From the NCBI GenBank assembly GCA_024695145.1, contig JAILIS010000006.1, positions 44,783 through 108,782 of the forward strand: a stretch of DNA of 64,000 nt. The letters are read 5' to 3'. Position numbers and translations under genes: made by a program. Position 1 is the stretch's first letter, and each line of letters starts with the position of its first letter. The notes under the pieces were generated by a model. The model was given only the letters and a program-made list of their open reading frames with translations. It was not told the origin of the DNA and ran no database searches. Positions 55,839 through 64,000 of this stretch are shown piece by piece. The DNA comes from Lachnospiraceae bacterium. Its GTDB lineage: Bacteria > Bacillota > Clostridia > Lachnospirales > Lachnospiraceae.

Positions 55839-56768
55839 TCATTTTTTACTCTCCTCGAGTAATATAGCCAGCCTGTAAGGCGTAATACCGTGATTTTCTT
55901 CCACTGTCATTTCAAAGCCTTTAAGGATATCCGGGATATCGGATGACAGTTCAGCAAGCTGTCTTTGTTTTTCTTCGTCAGAATCTGCTTTTACATAGTT
56001 CTCCAGACGCCCTTTTGTATATCCGTTGTCGCCGATACCCAAAAACAATTCCTCCAGCCTTCTGTCAAAATTTCCAAACGCAGCATATATCCCGACTGTA
56101 TCGGCTACAAGTTCATCCCATATCGGATCCTTTTTATCGGGAAATATCTTTTGACAGATATAGTGTGTGCATTCATGATGTTTTCTTATCGTATACGAGT
56201 ACGACAGCCACTCATCATCGGAATACGTGCGTGCTTGAGCGTCTGTTTCTTTGAGATAACCGTTTATCCGCTCAGTATCAATGCCACTGTAGGGACCGTA
56301 CGACAGCACTATAAGTGTATCAAGATAATTACTTTTATCTGATGTAAAGACGGCAAACTCAGCCTTCCAATCGGGAAAAAGGTTTCCCTTTCTTTGCTCC
56401 TGCAGGTAAAAATCTTCCTTATGTTTCTTTATCTTTGACCAGTTAGCCACACCGCTTATAATGGATGCGCCCTGTGTGTCCGGGATATCCGTGCAGCTGC
56501 AACGGTTACCCATTATCCGGATGAACGTAACAAAATCCTGCCTGTTATATAACGTTATGACACAGACCTTGCCCACAGGCGTATCTTCATATGCAAGAGT
56601 GTCTCTTTCATCCATTACAAAATGGGACAGATCACCGTCCGGTATCTCATGTCCCTTTTTAACCACATCTTCGTATTTTTCAACGCTGTCATCTCCGGGT
56701 GGTATATAAAGCTGCTGATATATCTCCGCAAGCGATGTCAGCACGTTGTTTCCCCGTTTTTCTTCCAT
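55839..56768 (-). CDS. Unknown protein with HExxH motif (HECTH)
   Basis: 309 residues, no signal peptide or membrane helix. A possible zinc-peptidase motif HECTH occurs in IRKHHECTHYICQKIFP, with an acidic DELVADTVGIYAAFG stretch ~20 residues later that resembles the Glu/Asp-bearing third-ligand helix of gluzincin-type peptidases. The rest (WSKIKKHKEDFYLQEQ, FPDWKAEFAVF) does not recall a family. It starts 12 bases after the M13-like gene's stop, so the two are likely cotranscribed. Protease activity is inferred from the motif only. Confidence 0.6.
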   Translation of the reverse strand: MEEKRGNNVLTSLAEIYQQLYIPPGDDSVEKYEDVVKKGHEIPDGDLSHFVMDERDTLAYEDTPVGKVCVITLYNRQDFVTFIRIMGNRCSCTDIPDTQGASIISGVANWSKIKKHKEDFYLQEQRKGNLFPDWKAEFAVFTSDKSNYLDTLIVLSYGPYSGIDTERINGYLKETDAQARTYSDDEWLSYSYTIRKHHECTHYICQKIFPDKKDPIWDELVADTVGIYAAFGNFDRRLEELFLGIGDNGYTKGRLENYVKADSDEEKQRQLAELSSDIPDILKGFEMTVEENHGITPYRLAILLEESKK

Positions 56769-56780
56769 CAGCGATATCCC

Positions 56781-57824
56781 TTACCACACTGCCACACGGT
56801 CTTCGGGCGGGATATACATCCCGTCTCCTTCTTTGATCCCGTAAAAATCATCAAAATCATCAAACTGCGCGAGTGTGGCGTTGATACGAAGATAATGCAC
56901 GGGACGGTCCATGCAGATCGTCAGATCGCCAGTGTACCCGAGCGAAGCCAGCATATCCCCGATCGGGAATCCTTTCGATATATTTATAATATCCTGCAGT
57001 GTATAATGATCTGTCTCACTGTTCTCTTTTACTGCTTTAGAAGACAGGACCGCTTCGGCAAGCAGTGCCTCATAGGCCATCGCATTTTCAAACATGCCGG
57101 ACGCCACTTCCGTTTCATAACCGAGTCTTTTAAGCATATATACGGAAAGCTGTTCTGCTTCCGTGTAGAAGATCTCGCCGCTTTCCGTGCGCTCTTGGTA
57201 CTCGGTTTCGGGTGCAAGCGTCAATCCCTGCGGATCTATATAGAGAATATAGGCTGTCTGGTCATCATCATCTATGTCCACATTGGCCGTGAACGGGAAA
57301 AACATCATAAGGTTATCTTCGGAGCACATATATGAGTAAAGCCCTTGAAGATCATCGATATTCTCTATGGCATCCATGTACGGTTTCGCAGGCTCTATCC
57401 CAAGCGCATCCCTGTATTCCCAATCCGTCACAAGCTTGTAAAGCTTATGGACAAGCTCCGCATCATGCCCGGCGAGTGAATCATCCGTAAACAGTTTCTT
57501 CATCCTCTCCTGTATGATCAGATCACATTCGTACAAGGGTGTTATTGATGCAAAACCATCAGGAAGCTCTGCGGTAAGTGTCCATTCCTTATTAACATAG
57601 AGTGCGAAATCATCCTTCAGCTCGGCCGGTGTATCCTCTGTGACATTCCCGATGATATCGGAATTGAGCCAGCGTCCGTCAAGGATCCGTCCGCCCGATG
57701 ATCCGGTTTGAGCCCCGACATCCGTATCCGCTTTTGGGAGGTTTACATCATACGAAATGTCCACAGAACATGCAGTGGTTCCAAGTAAGGCCATAGTCAA
57801 TAAAATACATAGAGTTTTTTTCAT
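56781..57824 (-). CDS. Lipoprotein related to M13 peptidase but missing the catalytic domain
   Basis: 347 residues. Lipobox GTTAC at residue 19. Residues ~50-295 match the helical N-part of the M13 domain in the gene at 51769 (NSDIIGNVTEDTPAELKDDF; HDAELVHKLYKLVTDW). The sequence then passes straight to the last ~40 residues of an M13 domain (HYLRINATLAQFDDF and a PPEDRVAVW ending). About 330 residues, including HExxH and the third Glu, are absent. It keeps an open frame, so it may be a functional non-catalytic binding protein or a decaying deletion. Directly followed by the HECTH gene. Confidence 0.8.
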   Translation of the reverse strand: MKKTLCILLTMALLGTTACSVDISYDVNLPKADTDVGAQTGSSGGRILDGRWLNSDIIGNVTEDTPAELKDDFALYVNKEWTLTAELPDGFASITPLYECDLIIQERMKKLFTDDSLAGHDAELVHKLYKLVTDWEYRDALGIEPAKPYMDAIENIDDLQGLYSYMCSEDNLMMFFPFTANVDIDDDDQTAYILYIDPQGLTLAPETEYQERTESGEIFYTEAEQLSVYMLKRLGYETEVASGMFENAMAYEALLAEAVLSSKAVKENSETDHYTLQDIINISKGFPIGDMLASLGYTGDLTICMDRPVHYLRINATLAQFDDFDDFYGIKEGDGMYIPPEDRVAVW

Positions 57825-58053
57825 TTATCATGATCCCTTTCTGATCGAAAAGAACGATCCCTTCCGCAAGGGCTCGTCACTGCGCAAATGAATCTGTTTA
57901 TCCGGCACCATTATATTAATTATTATAAGATATGTTTGCAATATGATGAAAACTCTTTTTCAGTCGTTCAATTAGTTGTAGAATACAGTTAATACACTAT
58001 CGGAAGTACCGGTCAATTAATTGGCTTATATTTATGAAGGAAAGGATCATCGT

Positions 58054-60033
58054 ATGAGCAGAAAATTAATGAGTGTTTTTCTTATGATATGTATTGTTTC
58101 TTCTTTACTTAACGGATGCAACGTAAGTCTTGTACCGGCAACCAATGCTGCCGGTGAAGTTATAGCGCCCGAAGCGGACAAGTCAGTATCTGCCGGGCCG
58201 GATACAGGCAGTTTGGATGATACGGTCTCCAAAACAGAGAACAGGATCCTGACGAATCTTCCCACGACCTGGGATCTGACCGATATTTATAAGGACAAGG
58301 CAGCGTTTGATGCTGATATGAAGCATGCCGAAGAACTTATCAATGAAGTGGGACAATTCCGCGGAACACTTGGCAGTGCCGAAGGTATCAAAAATTACCT
58401 TGAAAGTCCGATCAATCTTGATATAGACGCGATCCTGTACAAAGCCGAAATGTATTCAGAATTCCTTAATGCGATCAATGCTGCCGATCCTGAGGCGCAG
58501 GCAATCGTGGCCCGGTTTGACGATCTCTTTCAGAAGATAGAGATCGCCCGTGCTTTTTTTGATACGGAGATCATGGAAATACCTTTTGAGGAACGAAAGA
58601 AGATTATTTCGGATGAACAGCTGGCTCCATATGCCTATTATCTGCATAAATACAGCGATGAGAATTACAGGATCCTGAGCGAAGAAGCCAAGACTGCCGA
58701 AACGTCTATGAAAGCTGCCGTAAACGGCAAAAAATCATATGAGATATTCGATAATGTAGAACTCATTCGTCCGACATTCAAATATCCTGACGGAACAAAA
58801 GGTGTCCTGACCGATGCCGAAAGCAGCAGGATCCTGCAAAATCCGGATTACGACCGACAGTTCAGGATTGAAACACTATCACTGCGCAATTCCATGAGAC
58901 AGCCTTATTGCAACACATATGCATCATTTCTTGAGGGGGAAATGAAGAAGAATATCGCCAAGGCCAGACTTCGCGGATTTGATACGGCCCTGGATTATGC
59001 CCTTTACGATAATGACATCGATCCGGCTGTTTATCGGCGGATAATTGAATTTGCACACAGTCTGCACCCTTTTATCAGTGATTATTACGAGGCCCGAAAG
59101 GAACTTCTCGGAGTGGATGAACTGAAGGAAGTCGATCTTTTCATTCCGATCTCGACTTATAATCCCGGCGAGATCACTTATGAAGATGCCGTTAATCTCG
59201 GACGCTCTGCTGTTTCCGTATGGGGTGATGAGTATCTCGAGACCTTCGACAGGATCATAACAAGTCCTCATATTGATGTCTACCCTTCCGACACTAAAAA
59301 TCCCGGAGCGTTTGAATACCTTCACGGTAACAAGACCACACCTTATGTTCTGTATAATTTCAACGGTATGCCGTCATATACCTCGACGATAGTTCATGAA
59401 ATGGGGCATGCCGTTTACTCCGAGTTTTCCGCCGAGAACCAGAATATATATAGCAACTTCCCCGGCATCTTTACGCAGGAAGTTGCTTCCACAGCCAATG
59501 AGGTTATGTTCAATAAAACCATGATCGGGAACGCTTCCTCAGATGAAGAGAAACTTTACTGGCTCGAACAGGAAATCAATCTTTTCATAAACACGGTTAT
59601 TACACAGTGCAAATACTCTGAATTTGAGGATTACTGTTACAAGGTACTCGAAAGCGGCGGATCTCTTAACGGTGACGTTCTGAACAAAAAGTGGCTGGAG
59701 CTTACAAAATCATATTACGGAGATAATGTGGAAGTTGATGATGACAGTGCCATAGGGTGGGCCAGGATCCCCCATCTGTATAACAACTATTATGTTTATC
59801 AATATTCCACATCCATAACCTATGCTGCATCGATCTGCAATCTGGTGGATAAAAACGGACAGGACGAGATCTATGATTATATCCGTTTCCTGAAAGCAGG
59901 CGCAAGTGTTTCTCCCGTTGACAGTCTACGCATTGCAAACGTCGATCCGTTGGATGATAAAACATATGAAGAGGCCGGAACGCTTATAAAAGAACTTATA
60001 GATGAATACACAGCAACTGTCAGCGCAGAATGA
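58054..60033 (+). CDS. M3-family oligoendopeptidase lipoprotein (PepF-like)
   Basis: 659 residues from ATG 58054 (GAAGGAAAGG upstream; a TTG at 58021 is in frame but unlikely). Lipobox SLLNGC at Cys22. The catalytic region has HEMGH (His448) with IVHEMGHAVYSEF, and Glu in ASTANEVMFNK completing the site. Size and domain order match oligoendopeptidase F, but most such enzymes are cytoplasmic; here it should be lipid-anchored outside. Divergent from the M13-like genes, 229 bases away, in a region with AT-rich, promoter-like DNA. Confidence 0.9.
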   Translation: MSRKLMSVFLMICIVSSLLNGCNVSLVPATNAAGEVIAPEADKSVSAGPDTGSLDDTVSKTENRILTNLPTTWDLTDIYKDKAAFDADMKHAEELINEVGQFRGTLGSAEGIKNYLESPINLDIDAILYKAEMYSEFLNAINAADPEAQAIVARFDDLFQKIEIARAFFDTEIMEIPFEERKKIISDEQLAPYAYYLHKYSDENYRILSEEAKTAETSMKAAVNGKKSYEIFDNVELIRPTFKYPDGTKGVLTDAESSRILQNPDYDRQFRIETLSLRNSMRQPYCNTYASFLEGEMKKNIAKARLRGFDTALDYALYDNDIDPAVYRRIIEFAHSLHPFISDYYEARKELLGVDELKEVDLFIPISTYNPGEITYEDAVNLGRSAVSVWGDEYLETFDRIITSPHIDVYPSDTKNPGAFEYLHGNKTTPYVLYNFNGMPSYTSTIVHEMGHAVYSEFSAENQNIYSNFPGIFTQEVASTANEVMFNKTMIGNASSDEEKLYWLEQEINLFINTVITQCKYSEFEDYCYKVLESGGSLNGDVLNKKWLELTKSYYGDNVEVDDDSAIGWARIPHLYNNYYVYQYSTSITYAASICNLVDKNGQDEIYDYIRFLKAGASVSPVDSLRIANVDPLDDKTYEEAGTLIKELIDEYTATVSAE

Positions 60034-60051
60034 TTAAAACCACTCTCCCAC

Positions 60052-60534
60052 TTATAATTCGCAAACCATAATGTATTCTTCATCGTTTTCATCGACTGTC
60101 TCAAAGCCGACACGCTTATACATCTTTACAGCGTAGTTGGCTTTTTGTACAGCCAGAGATGCCCGCTCATAACCCTGCCGTTTAAGCAGTTCAAGCATCT
60201 TAACCATCAGCTGTGTTCCGATCCCCTGCTTCCGATATTCCTTATACAGAGAAATAGCAAATGACGGGGTCGCATCATCGACATGGCCGTAATCATCCAT
60301 TATGCGGGTCCAGACCGCACCGACCACCTTTCCGTCAAGATCAGCCACCAGACAATTGTCACCTTTACGTGTGCCAAAATCATCCGTATATACTCTCAGT
60401 TCAGGCTTTTCAACAATATCTCTTTCCGGCGGCTCCATATCTTCCGGTATAAAGATCGCCTCATAAAGAAAATCCTTGAGAAGTTCGGTTTCATTCTTAT
60501 TCAGATTTCTGATGATACAGTTCATATTTGTCAT
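60052..60534 (-). CDS. GNAT-family N-acetyltransferase
   Basis: 160 residues. The acetyl-CoA loop reads EYRKQGIGTQLMVKML (Q/R-x-x-G-x-G/A) with the following beta strand YERASLAVQKANYAVKMYKRVGF, the standard GNAT end. GGAG lies before the ATG. It is convergent with the M3 gene (18 bases) and shares an upstream region holding a perfect palindrome with the S41-like gene. Acceptor substrate unknown. Confidence 0.85.
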   Translation of the reverse strand: MTNMNCIIRNLNKNETELLKDFLYEAIFIPEDMEPPERDIVEKPELRVYTDDFGTRKGDNCLVADLDGKVVGAVWTRIMDDYGHVDDATPSFAISLYKEYRKQGIGTQLMVKMLELLKRQGYERASLAVQKANYAVKMYKRVGFETVDENDEEYIMVCEL

Positions 60535-60569
60535 TCAAGCTCCGGAAAAGCATCAAATCTTTTTTATTA

Positions 60570-60594
60570 ATTGTAACGCGATTTGCGTTACAAT
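60570..60594. promoter_or_regulatory. Perfect inverted repeat, likely operator
   Basis: A 10-bp perfect inverted repeat, ATTGTAACGC and GCGTTACAAT, separated by five bases. It lies in the divergent region between the acetyltransferase and S41-like genes, 35 bases from the former's start. No T-run follows on either strand, so it is unlikely to be a terminator. Its size and symmetry fit a dimeric repressor site such as for TetR-type proteins. Confidence 0.5.
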
Positions 60595-60661
60595 TCTATC
60601 CGTGTTTACATGTTTTTTCGCTCGTTATCGTCTGCTTCTTCTAAATCCTTATTTATAAATG

Positions 60662-60670
60662 TGATATAAT
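60662..60670 (+). promoter_or_regulatory. Extended -10 promoter for the S41-like gene
   Basis: TGATATAAT (TG-n-TATAAT), about 40 bases before the ATG at 60710; no clear -35. Confidence 0.5.
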
Positions 60671-60709
60671 GAACTATAAATTTCGCAGATGCATACGAAA
60701 GGACAAAAG

Positions 60710-62452
60710 ATGAAAAGATCTGTTATATTTACTGTCATTATCTCTGTTATTCTTTGCGGCTGTAACGTTTCAGTGAACACGTTTGAGGCGAAACCGGAAA
60801 ATAAAACAGTACTTAATATGAAGGATGCCGTGCTTACAGAGGCAGAATATCCGTTTTATCTGTTCTCCCCTGATAACGAAGGCACTATAAAGCTTTTCTT
60901 TGCCGATGAAAATAAGGAAATCCCTTATATCGGCATCGATACGGCAAAAGATATCTTAGAGAGTGTATACCATGAGGCGAACAGGGATGAAGGCTTTAAG
61001 ATAACCGTTTCCCAGAACGGGAACATCACTACACTGACACGGGAGAACAAGCATACAATGTCGATCGACAGCGATAATGATGTTATAAGTTTTGACGATT
61101 TTGATTCTTTCTTTGCACCTTCATGGTCAAATACCGTGATCGACACTCTTGAACATTACGGAATCATTGAATATATGCGGATCGTCAAAGAAAGATCATA
61201 CAGCCTTTGCGGTTCACCGGTCGATCTGGATCTTGGAAAATACGGTATAGATATTATAGAAAATGACGGCAAATGTTATATCCCGATGCAGACATTTTCC
61301 GATGTGGCATTATCGCTTCATTGCTATATCAGCCTCTTATATAACGGTGAAGCGGTCTTTGGCGGCGACTTTGCGTTCGATGAGAAGAATAATTTTGATC
61401 CAAAGATCTATTCTGCCAAAACAGGAAATAGAAGTAGCGAGCTGGCTGATTTTACATACAATGAATTATGCTTTGTCATGGATCATTTCTACGGTCTCAA
61501 AGAGCAGCAGGGTGACATAGAAGACTTTGATAAATATCTGTCGGAAACAGGGCAGAAACAGAACCTGTTAAGTGAAGATCCCGCAGTATTTACGAATTCC
61601 CTGGCAGACTTTTTGTTGTTGTATCTTGATGATCTTCACAGTTATTATATGAAGAGTTCTTATCTTGCAGGTAAAGACTTTTCGTTAACTACCAGCAGAA
61701 CCGGAAATTCGTATCAAAATTATATGCTTACCTATAAACGGTTACTTGCGGCAAGAGATGCGCAGTTTCCGGAAGGTGTTCCCGGATATGAAGAGATTGA
61801 TAACACAGCATACATAACATTTGACCAGTTTGACAGCCTTGAAGAAGGAGCTGACTATTATAAAGATCCTCCCAAAGCCGATACCAAGGACACGGTAGGG
61901 TTATTGCTTTATTCATATGATCAGATCAAGCGTAAAGACAGTCCGATAGAAAATGTCGTATTTGATCTGTCTCTTAACGGAGGAGGAGATCAAACAACGA
62001 CGTGCTTTATGCTCAGCATGATCCTCGGACGGTCATCGATGACCGTTGAGGATGATTTGACCGGTGGATTTGTGTGTGAGTATTTTGAAGCAGATCTCAA
62101 TCTTGACAGAAAATTCGATGAAAAAGATTCTCTGTCCGATTATAATCTTTACTGTATCATATCCCCGAGTACATTTTCATGTGCCAACCTTGCAGCAAGT
62201 GAGCTGAAGAATACCCATACCACCACTTTGCTTGGCCAGACATCCGGGGGAGGTACATGCATAGTCATGCCATTTACACTTGCGGACGGGACTTTGATCC
62301 TTATATCCGGTTGCCGCGTTCTTTCAAGTATTAAAAACGGTTCCCTGTACAATATTGACCGGGGTATTGAACCCGATATCTATATCGCGAAACCATCTTC
62401 ATTTTATGATCGTAAGGCACTTACAGATTATATCAATACAGATCTACAATAG
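60710..62452 (+). CDS. S41-like serine peptidase lipoprotein
   Basis: 580 residues from ATG 60710 (AAAGGA upstream). Lipobox ILCGC, with the following residues NVS, as in the M3 lipoprotein. An N-terminal ~300-residue part contains a copper-amine-oxidase-N-like segment (GKCYIPMQTFSDVAL). The C-terminal S41 (tail-specific/C-terminal processing) domain has NVVFDLSLNGGG and the likely nucleophile Ser490 in SPSTFSCANLAASE. The usual lysine is not obvious, so family subgroup is uncertain. Ends overlapping the GltS-like gene by 9 bp on the opposite strand. Confidence 0.8.
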   Translation: MKRSVIFTVIISVILCGCNVSVNTFEAKPENKTVLNMKDAVLTEAEYPFYLFSPDNEGTIKLFFADENKEIPYIGIDTAKDILESVYHEANRDEGFKITVSQNGNITTLTRENKHTMSIDSDNDVISFDDFDSFFAPSWSNTVIDTLEHYGIIEYMRIVKERSYSLCGSPVDLDLGKYGIDIIENDGKCYIPMQTFSDVALSLHCYISLLYNGEAVFGGDFAFDEKNNFDPKIYSAKTGNRSSELADFTYNELCFVMDHFYGLKEQQGDIEDFDKYLSETGQKQNLLSEDPAVFTNSLADFLLLYLDDLHSYYMKSSYLAGKDFSLTTSRTGNSYQNYMLTYKRLLAARDAQFPEGVPGYEEIDNTAYITFDQFDSLEEGADYYKDPPKADTKDTVGLLLYSYDQIKRKDSPIENVVFDLSLNGGGDQTTTCFMLSMILGRSSMTVEDDLTGGFVCEYFEADLNLDRKFDEKDSLSDYNLYCIISPSTFSCANLAASELKNTHTTTLLGQTSGGGTCIVMPFTLADGTLILISGCRVLSSIKNGSLYNIDRGIEPDIYIAKPSSFYDRKALTDYINTDLQ

Positions 62453-63025
62453 CTTCTTCTTTGTGATGATCTGATTGGCAACGGGACCGCCGATGATCGA
62501 TCCTGCGATCAGTCCGAAGGTTGCCGCTGCCATGCTGACCGTAGCGGCGCGCTGTAATCCCAAGTCCATGTTCTCAAGAATGCTTCCGAAAGCCGCAGAA
62601 GTACCGTGTCCGCCTGTCATGGATACGGAACCGGTACACATACCGAGCGAAGCCGGCAATCCGAATATCTTTGCCAGCCAGACGGCAAGGCCGTTTTGGC
62701 AGATCACCAGCAGGGCGATCAAAAGTGCTGTGATGAGCAGCTTCGACCCACCCGTTTTCAGGAGTCTGACATCCGCCTGAAACCCGACAGAGGTAAAAAA
62801 GAAAACGATACATATTTCGAGCAGGGTTTTGTCAAAGGTAATATCTGCAACATTTGTGACATGCATGATACAGACGATCACGGAAACGATGATCCCGCCG
62901 ATCACCGGTGTGGGAATACAAAACTTTTCGAATATGCGGATCTTCTTTTTCAGGAAATCCCCGCAAAGCAGAGCCATCACGCCGATTGCCAACGTCTGAA
63001 GCGCGTTTACAGACAATTCTTTCAT
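62444..63025 (-). pseudogene. gltS: N-terminal half of a GltS-type Na+/glutamate symporter
   Basis: 193 residues, about half of GltS (~400). Contains the N-terminal repeat of five or so helices with the SMTGGHGTSAAFG motif of GltS, and ends QIITKKKLL at a stop codon that lies within the convergent S41-like gene. The second inverted-repeat half, which also carries an essential motif, is missing and cannot be found downstream. Hence most likely a truncated relic, although a half-size protein that dimerises cannot be excluded. Confidence 0.65.
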
Positions 63026-63043
63026 ATACAGTCTTGTTCTCCT

Positions 63044-64000
63044 TTATTCCTTATCTCTGTTCCAAACGTATTTTGTATATCTGCCGCCACCGATTTTAAT
63101 TATGCTTTCCTTTGACAAAAGGTCTGCTAAAGCTCTCTCAACAGTTATACGACTTATGTCCGGACACTTATCCATGATTTGTGATTTTGTTATTTCTCCG
63201 TATGTATCTTCAATAAGCTTAGCAACTCTCTCAGGTTTTGATAAACCGCTTGTTACAAAAGTCTCAACTCTATCATAAAAATCTCTGTATGCAACAACTA
63301 CAATGCCAAGCATATACTTTACAAAGGGACTGTAATCATTCACCTCTTCATGCCAGTTAAGAGAGCTTTCCTGCAGGCATTCATAATATGATGTCTTGGT
63401 CTTTTCAATCAGATGCTCAATACTTATATACTTTCCTACGAAGTACCCTGCTCTGTATAACATTAACAGTGTGAGTAATCTGCTCATTCTACCGTTACCG
63501 TCATTAAACGGATGGATACATAAGAAATCCAATATGAACATCGGAATTAGAAGAAGCGGATCTATTGTTCCGGTTCCGAGAGCCTTATCAAATTCATTAC
63601 AAAGGTTCTCGATCGCCTCGGGCGTTTCCCAAGCAGGAACAGGTCTGAATCTGACGAACTTATTGCCCTGTTCGTCTTCATCTTCGATGATATTGTCAGC
63701 AGCTTTATACTTCCCGCCATTATCATAGCCTTCAAATTTATAAAGATCTCTGTGAAGCTGAAGGATTATGTTCGGCCTTATAGATATATAATCATGACTC
63801 TCATGGATTGTATTAAGCACATCCCTGTATCCCGCTATCTCACGCTCGTTCCTTGTTTCAGGCGTGGTCTTATCCTTTACAAGTGCCTTCAATCTTGCAT
63901 CGGAAGTATAGATACCTTCAATCTTGTTTGAAGCCTCAGTACTTTGAATCTTGGCAATCTCTACAAGCCTTGTCAATGCATCTGCTTTAGCTTCAATAAA
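63044..64000 (-). CDS. Fic-family protein (N-terminus beyond window end)
   Basis: 318 residues visible, the open frame continues past base 64000 (FIEAKADALTRLVEIAKIQS upstream). Fic core motif HPFNDGNGRMSR is intact. Ahead of it, EASNKIEG fits the (S/T)xxxE(G/N) inhibitory motif that blocks AMPylation in class II Fic proteins. A winged-helix-like C-terminus (KSQIMDKCPDISRITVERALADL) is common in this family and may bind DNA. Likely a regulated AMP-transferase or a toxin-like regulator. Confidence 0.9.
   Translation of the reverse strand, partial: FIEAKADALTRLVEIAKIQSTEASNKIEGIYTSDARLKALVKDKTTPETRNEREIAGYRDVLNTIHESHDYISIRPNIILQLHRDLYKFEGYDNGGKYKAADNIIEDEDEQGNKFVRFRPVPAWETPEAIENLCNEFDKALGTGTIDPLLLIPMFILDFLCIHPFNDGNGRMSRLLTLLMLYRAGYFVGKYISIEHLIEKTKTSYYECLQESSLNWHEEVNDYSPFVKYMLGIVVVAYRDFYDRVETFVTSGLSKPERVAKLIEDTYGEITKSQIMDKCPDISRITVERALADLLSKESIIKIGGGRYTKYVWNRDKE

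Noticed and set aside
58021..58053. TTG start for the M3 peptidase
   Set aside because: The ATG at 58054 has a good ribosome site and yields a proper lipoprotein signal; the extension would add charged residues ahead of it.

Overview
The window looks like chromosomal DNA of an anaerobic, low-to-moderate GC Firmicute, most likely a Lachnospiraceae member of gut or rumen type. The support is a sodium-pump decarboxylase operon with a separate biotin carrier, a eukaryote-type single-chain glycyl-tRNA synthetase, pyruvate phosphate dikinase, an M16C peptidase, a giant single-chain dehydratase-activase protein, a T-box leader, AGGAGG ribosome binding sites and rho-independent terminators. The genus cannot be fixed from this sequence alone. 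No tRNA, rRNA, insertion sequence, prophage or CRISPR array is visible.

Layout. Positions 1-5757 (minus) hold the end of a TetR regulator and a five-gene biotin-dependent carboxyltransferase/Na+ pump operon. 5880-8167 (minus) holds scpB, scpA and a phosphoesterase. 8328-13662 (minus) holds rpsU, alaS, asnA, an Hpt protein, birA and a small Cys protein. 13646-17203 is a heterodimeric ABC exporter. 17224-25802 holds galE, ppdK, glyS, a lipoprotein, recO, era and a DUF4349 lipoprotein. 25827-29655 holds an M16C peptidase and a rhomboid-like protein. One 4.2-kb plus-strand gene (29808-34046) encodes a double-ATPase activase/dehydratase-like protein. 34053-39463 (minus) runs larE-larB-larC-miaA and then a phosphorelay-like protein that has lost its phospho-acceptor residues. 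39517-41744 holds a membrane protein pair, thioredoxin and a DUF362 ferredoxin-like protein. 41788-44004 is an intact hybrid histidine kinase. 44081-47246 is a three-gene ABC importer behind a T-box leader whose specifier reads UGG (Trp).

The right-hand third is more accessory. It has a Tyr-rich secreted miniprotein, an operon (glycosyltransferase, GmhA-like isomerase with an in-frame stop, GmhB-like phosphatase, and MATE transporter fused to an RsbW-like ATPase), and then a cluster of exported peptidase-like proteins: an NlpC/P60-M13 fusion, an M13 relative that lacks its catalytic centre, an HExxH protein of unknown family, an M3 oligoendopeptidase lipoprotein and an S41-like lipoprotein. 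A half-length GltS and a Fic protein that runs off the window close the region.

How the genes connect. BirA (12737-13495) could biotinylate the carrier at 3108-3485, which would shuttle carboxyl groups between the carboxyltransferases and the membrane beta subunit. The T-box would open the ABC importer when tRNA-Trp is uncharged. The most unusual items are the peptidase/pseudo-peptidase cluster at 51.8-62.5 kb, the dead phosphorelay protein, the MATE-ATPase fusion and the interrupted GmhA-like gene.
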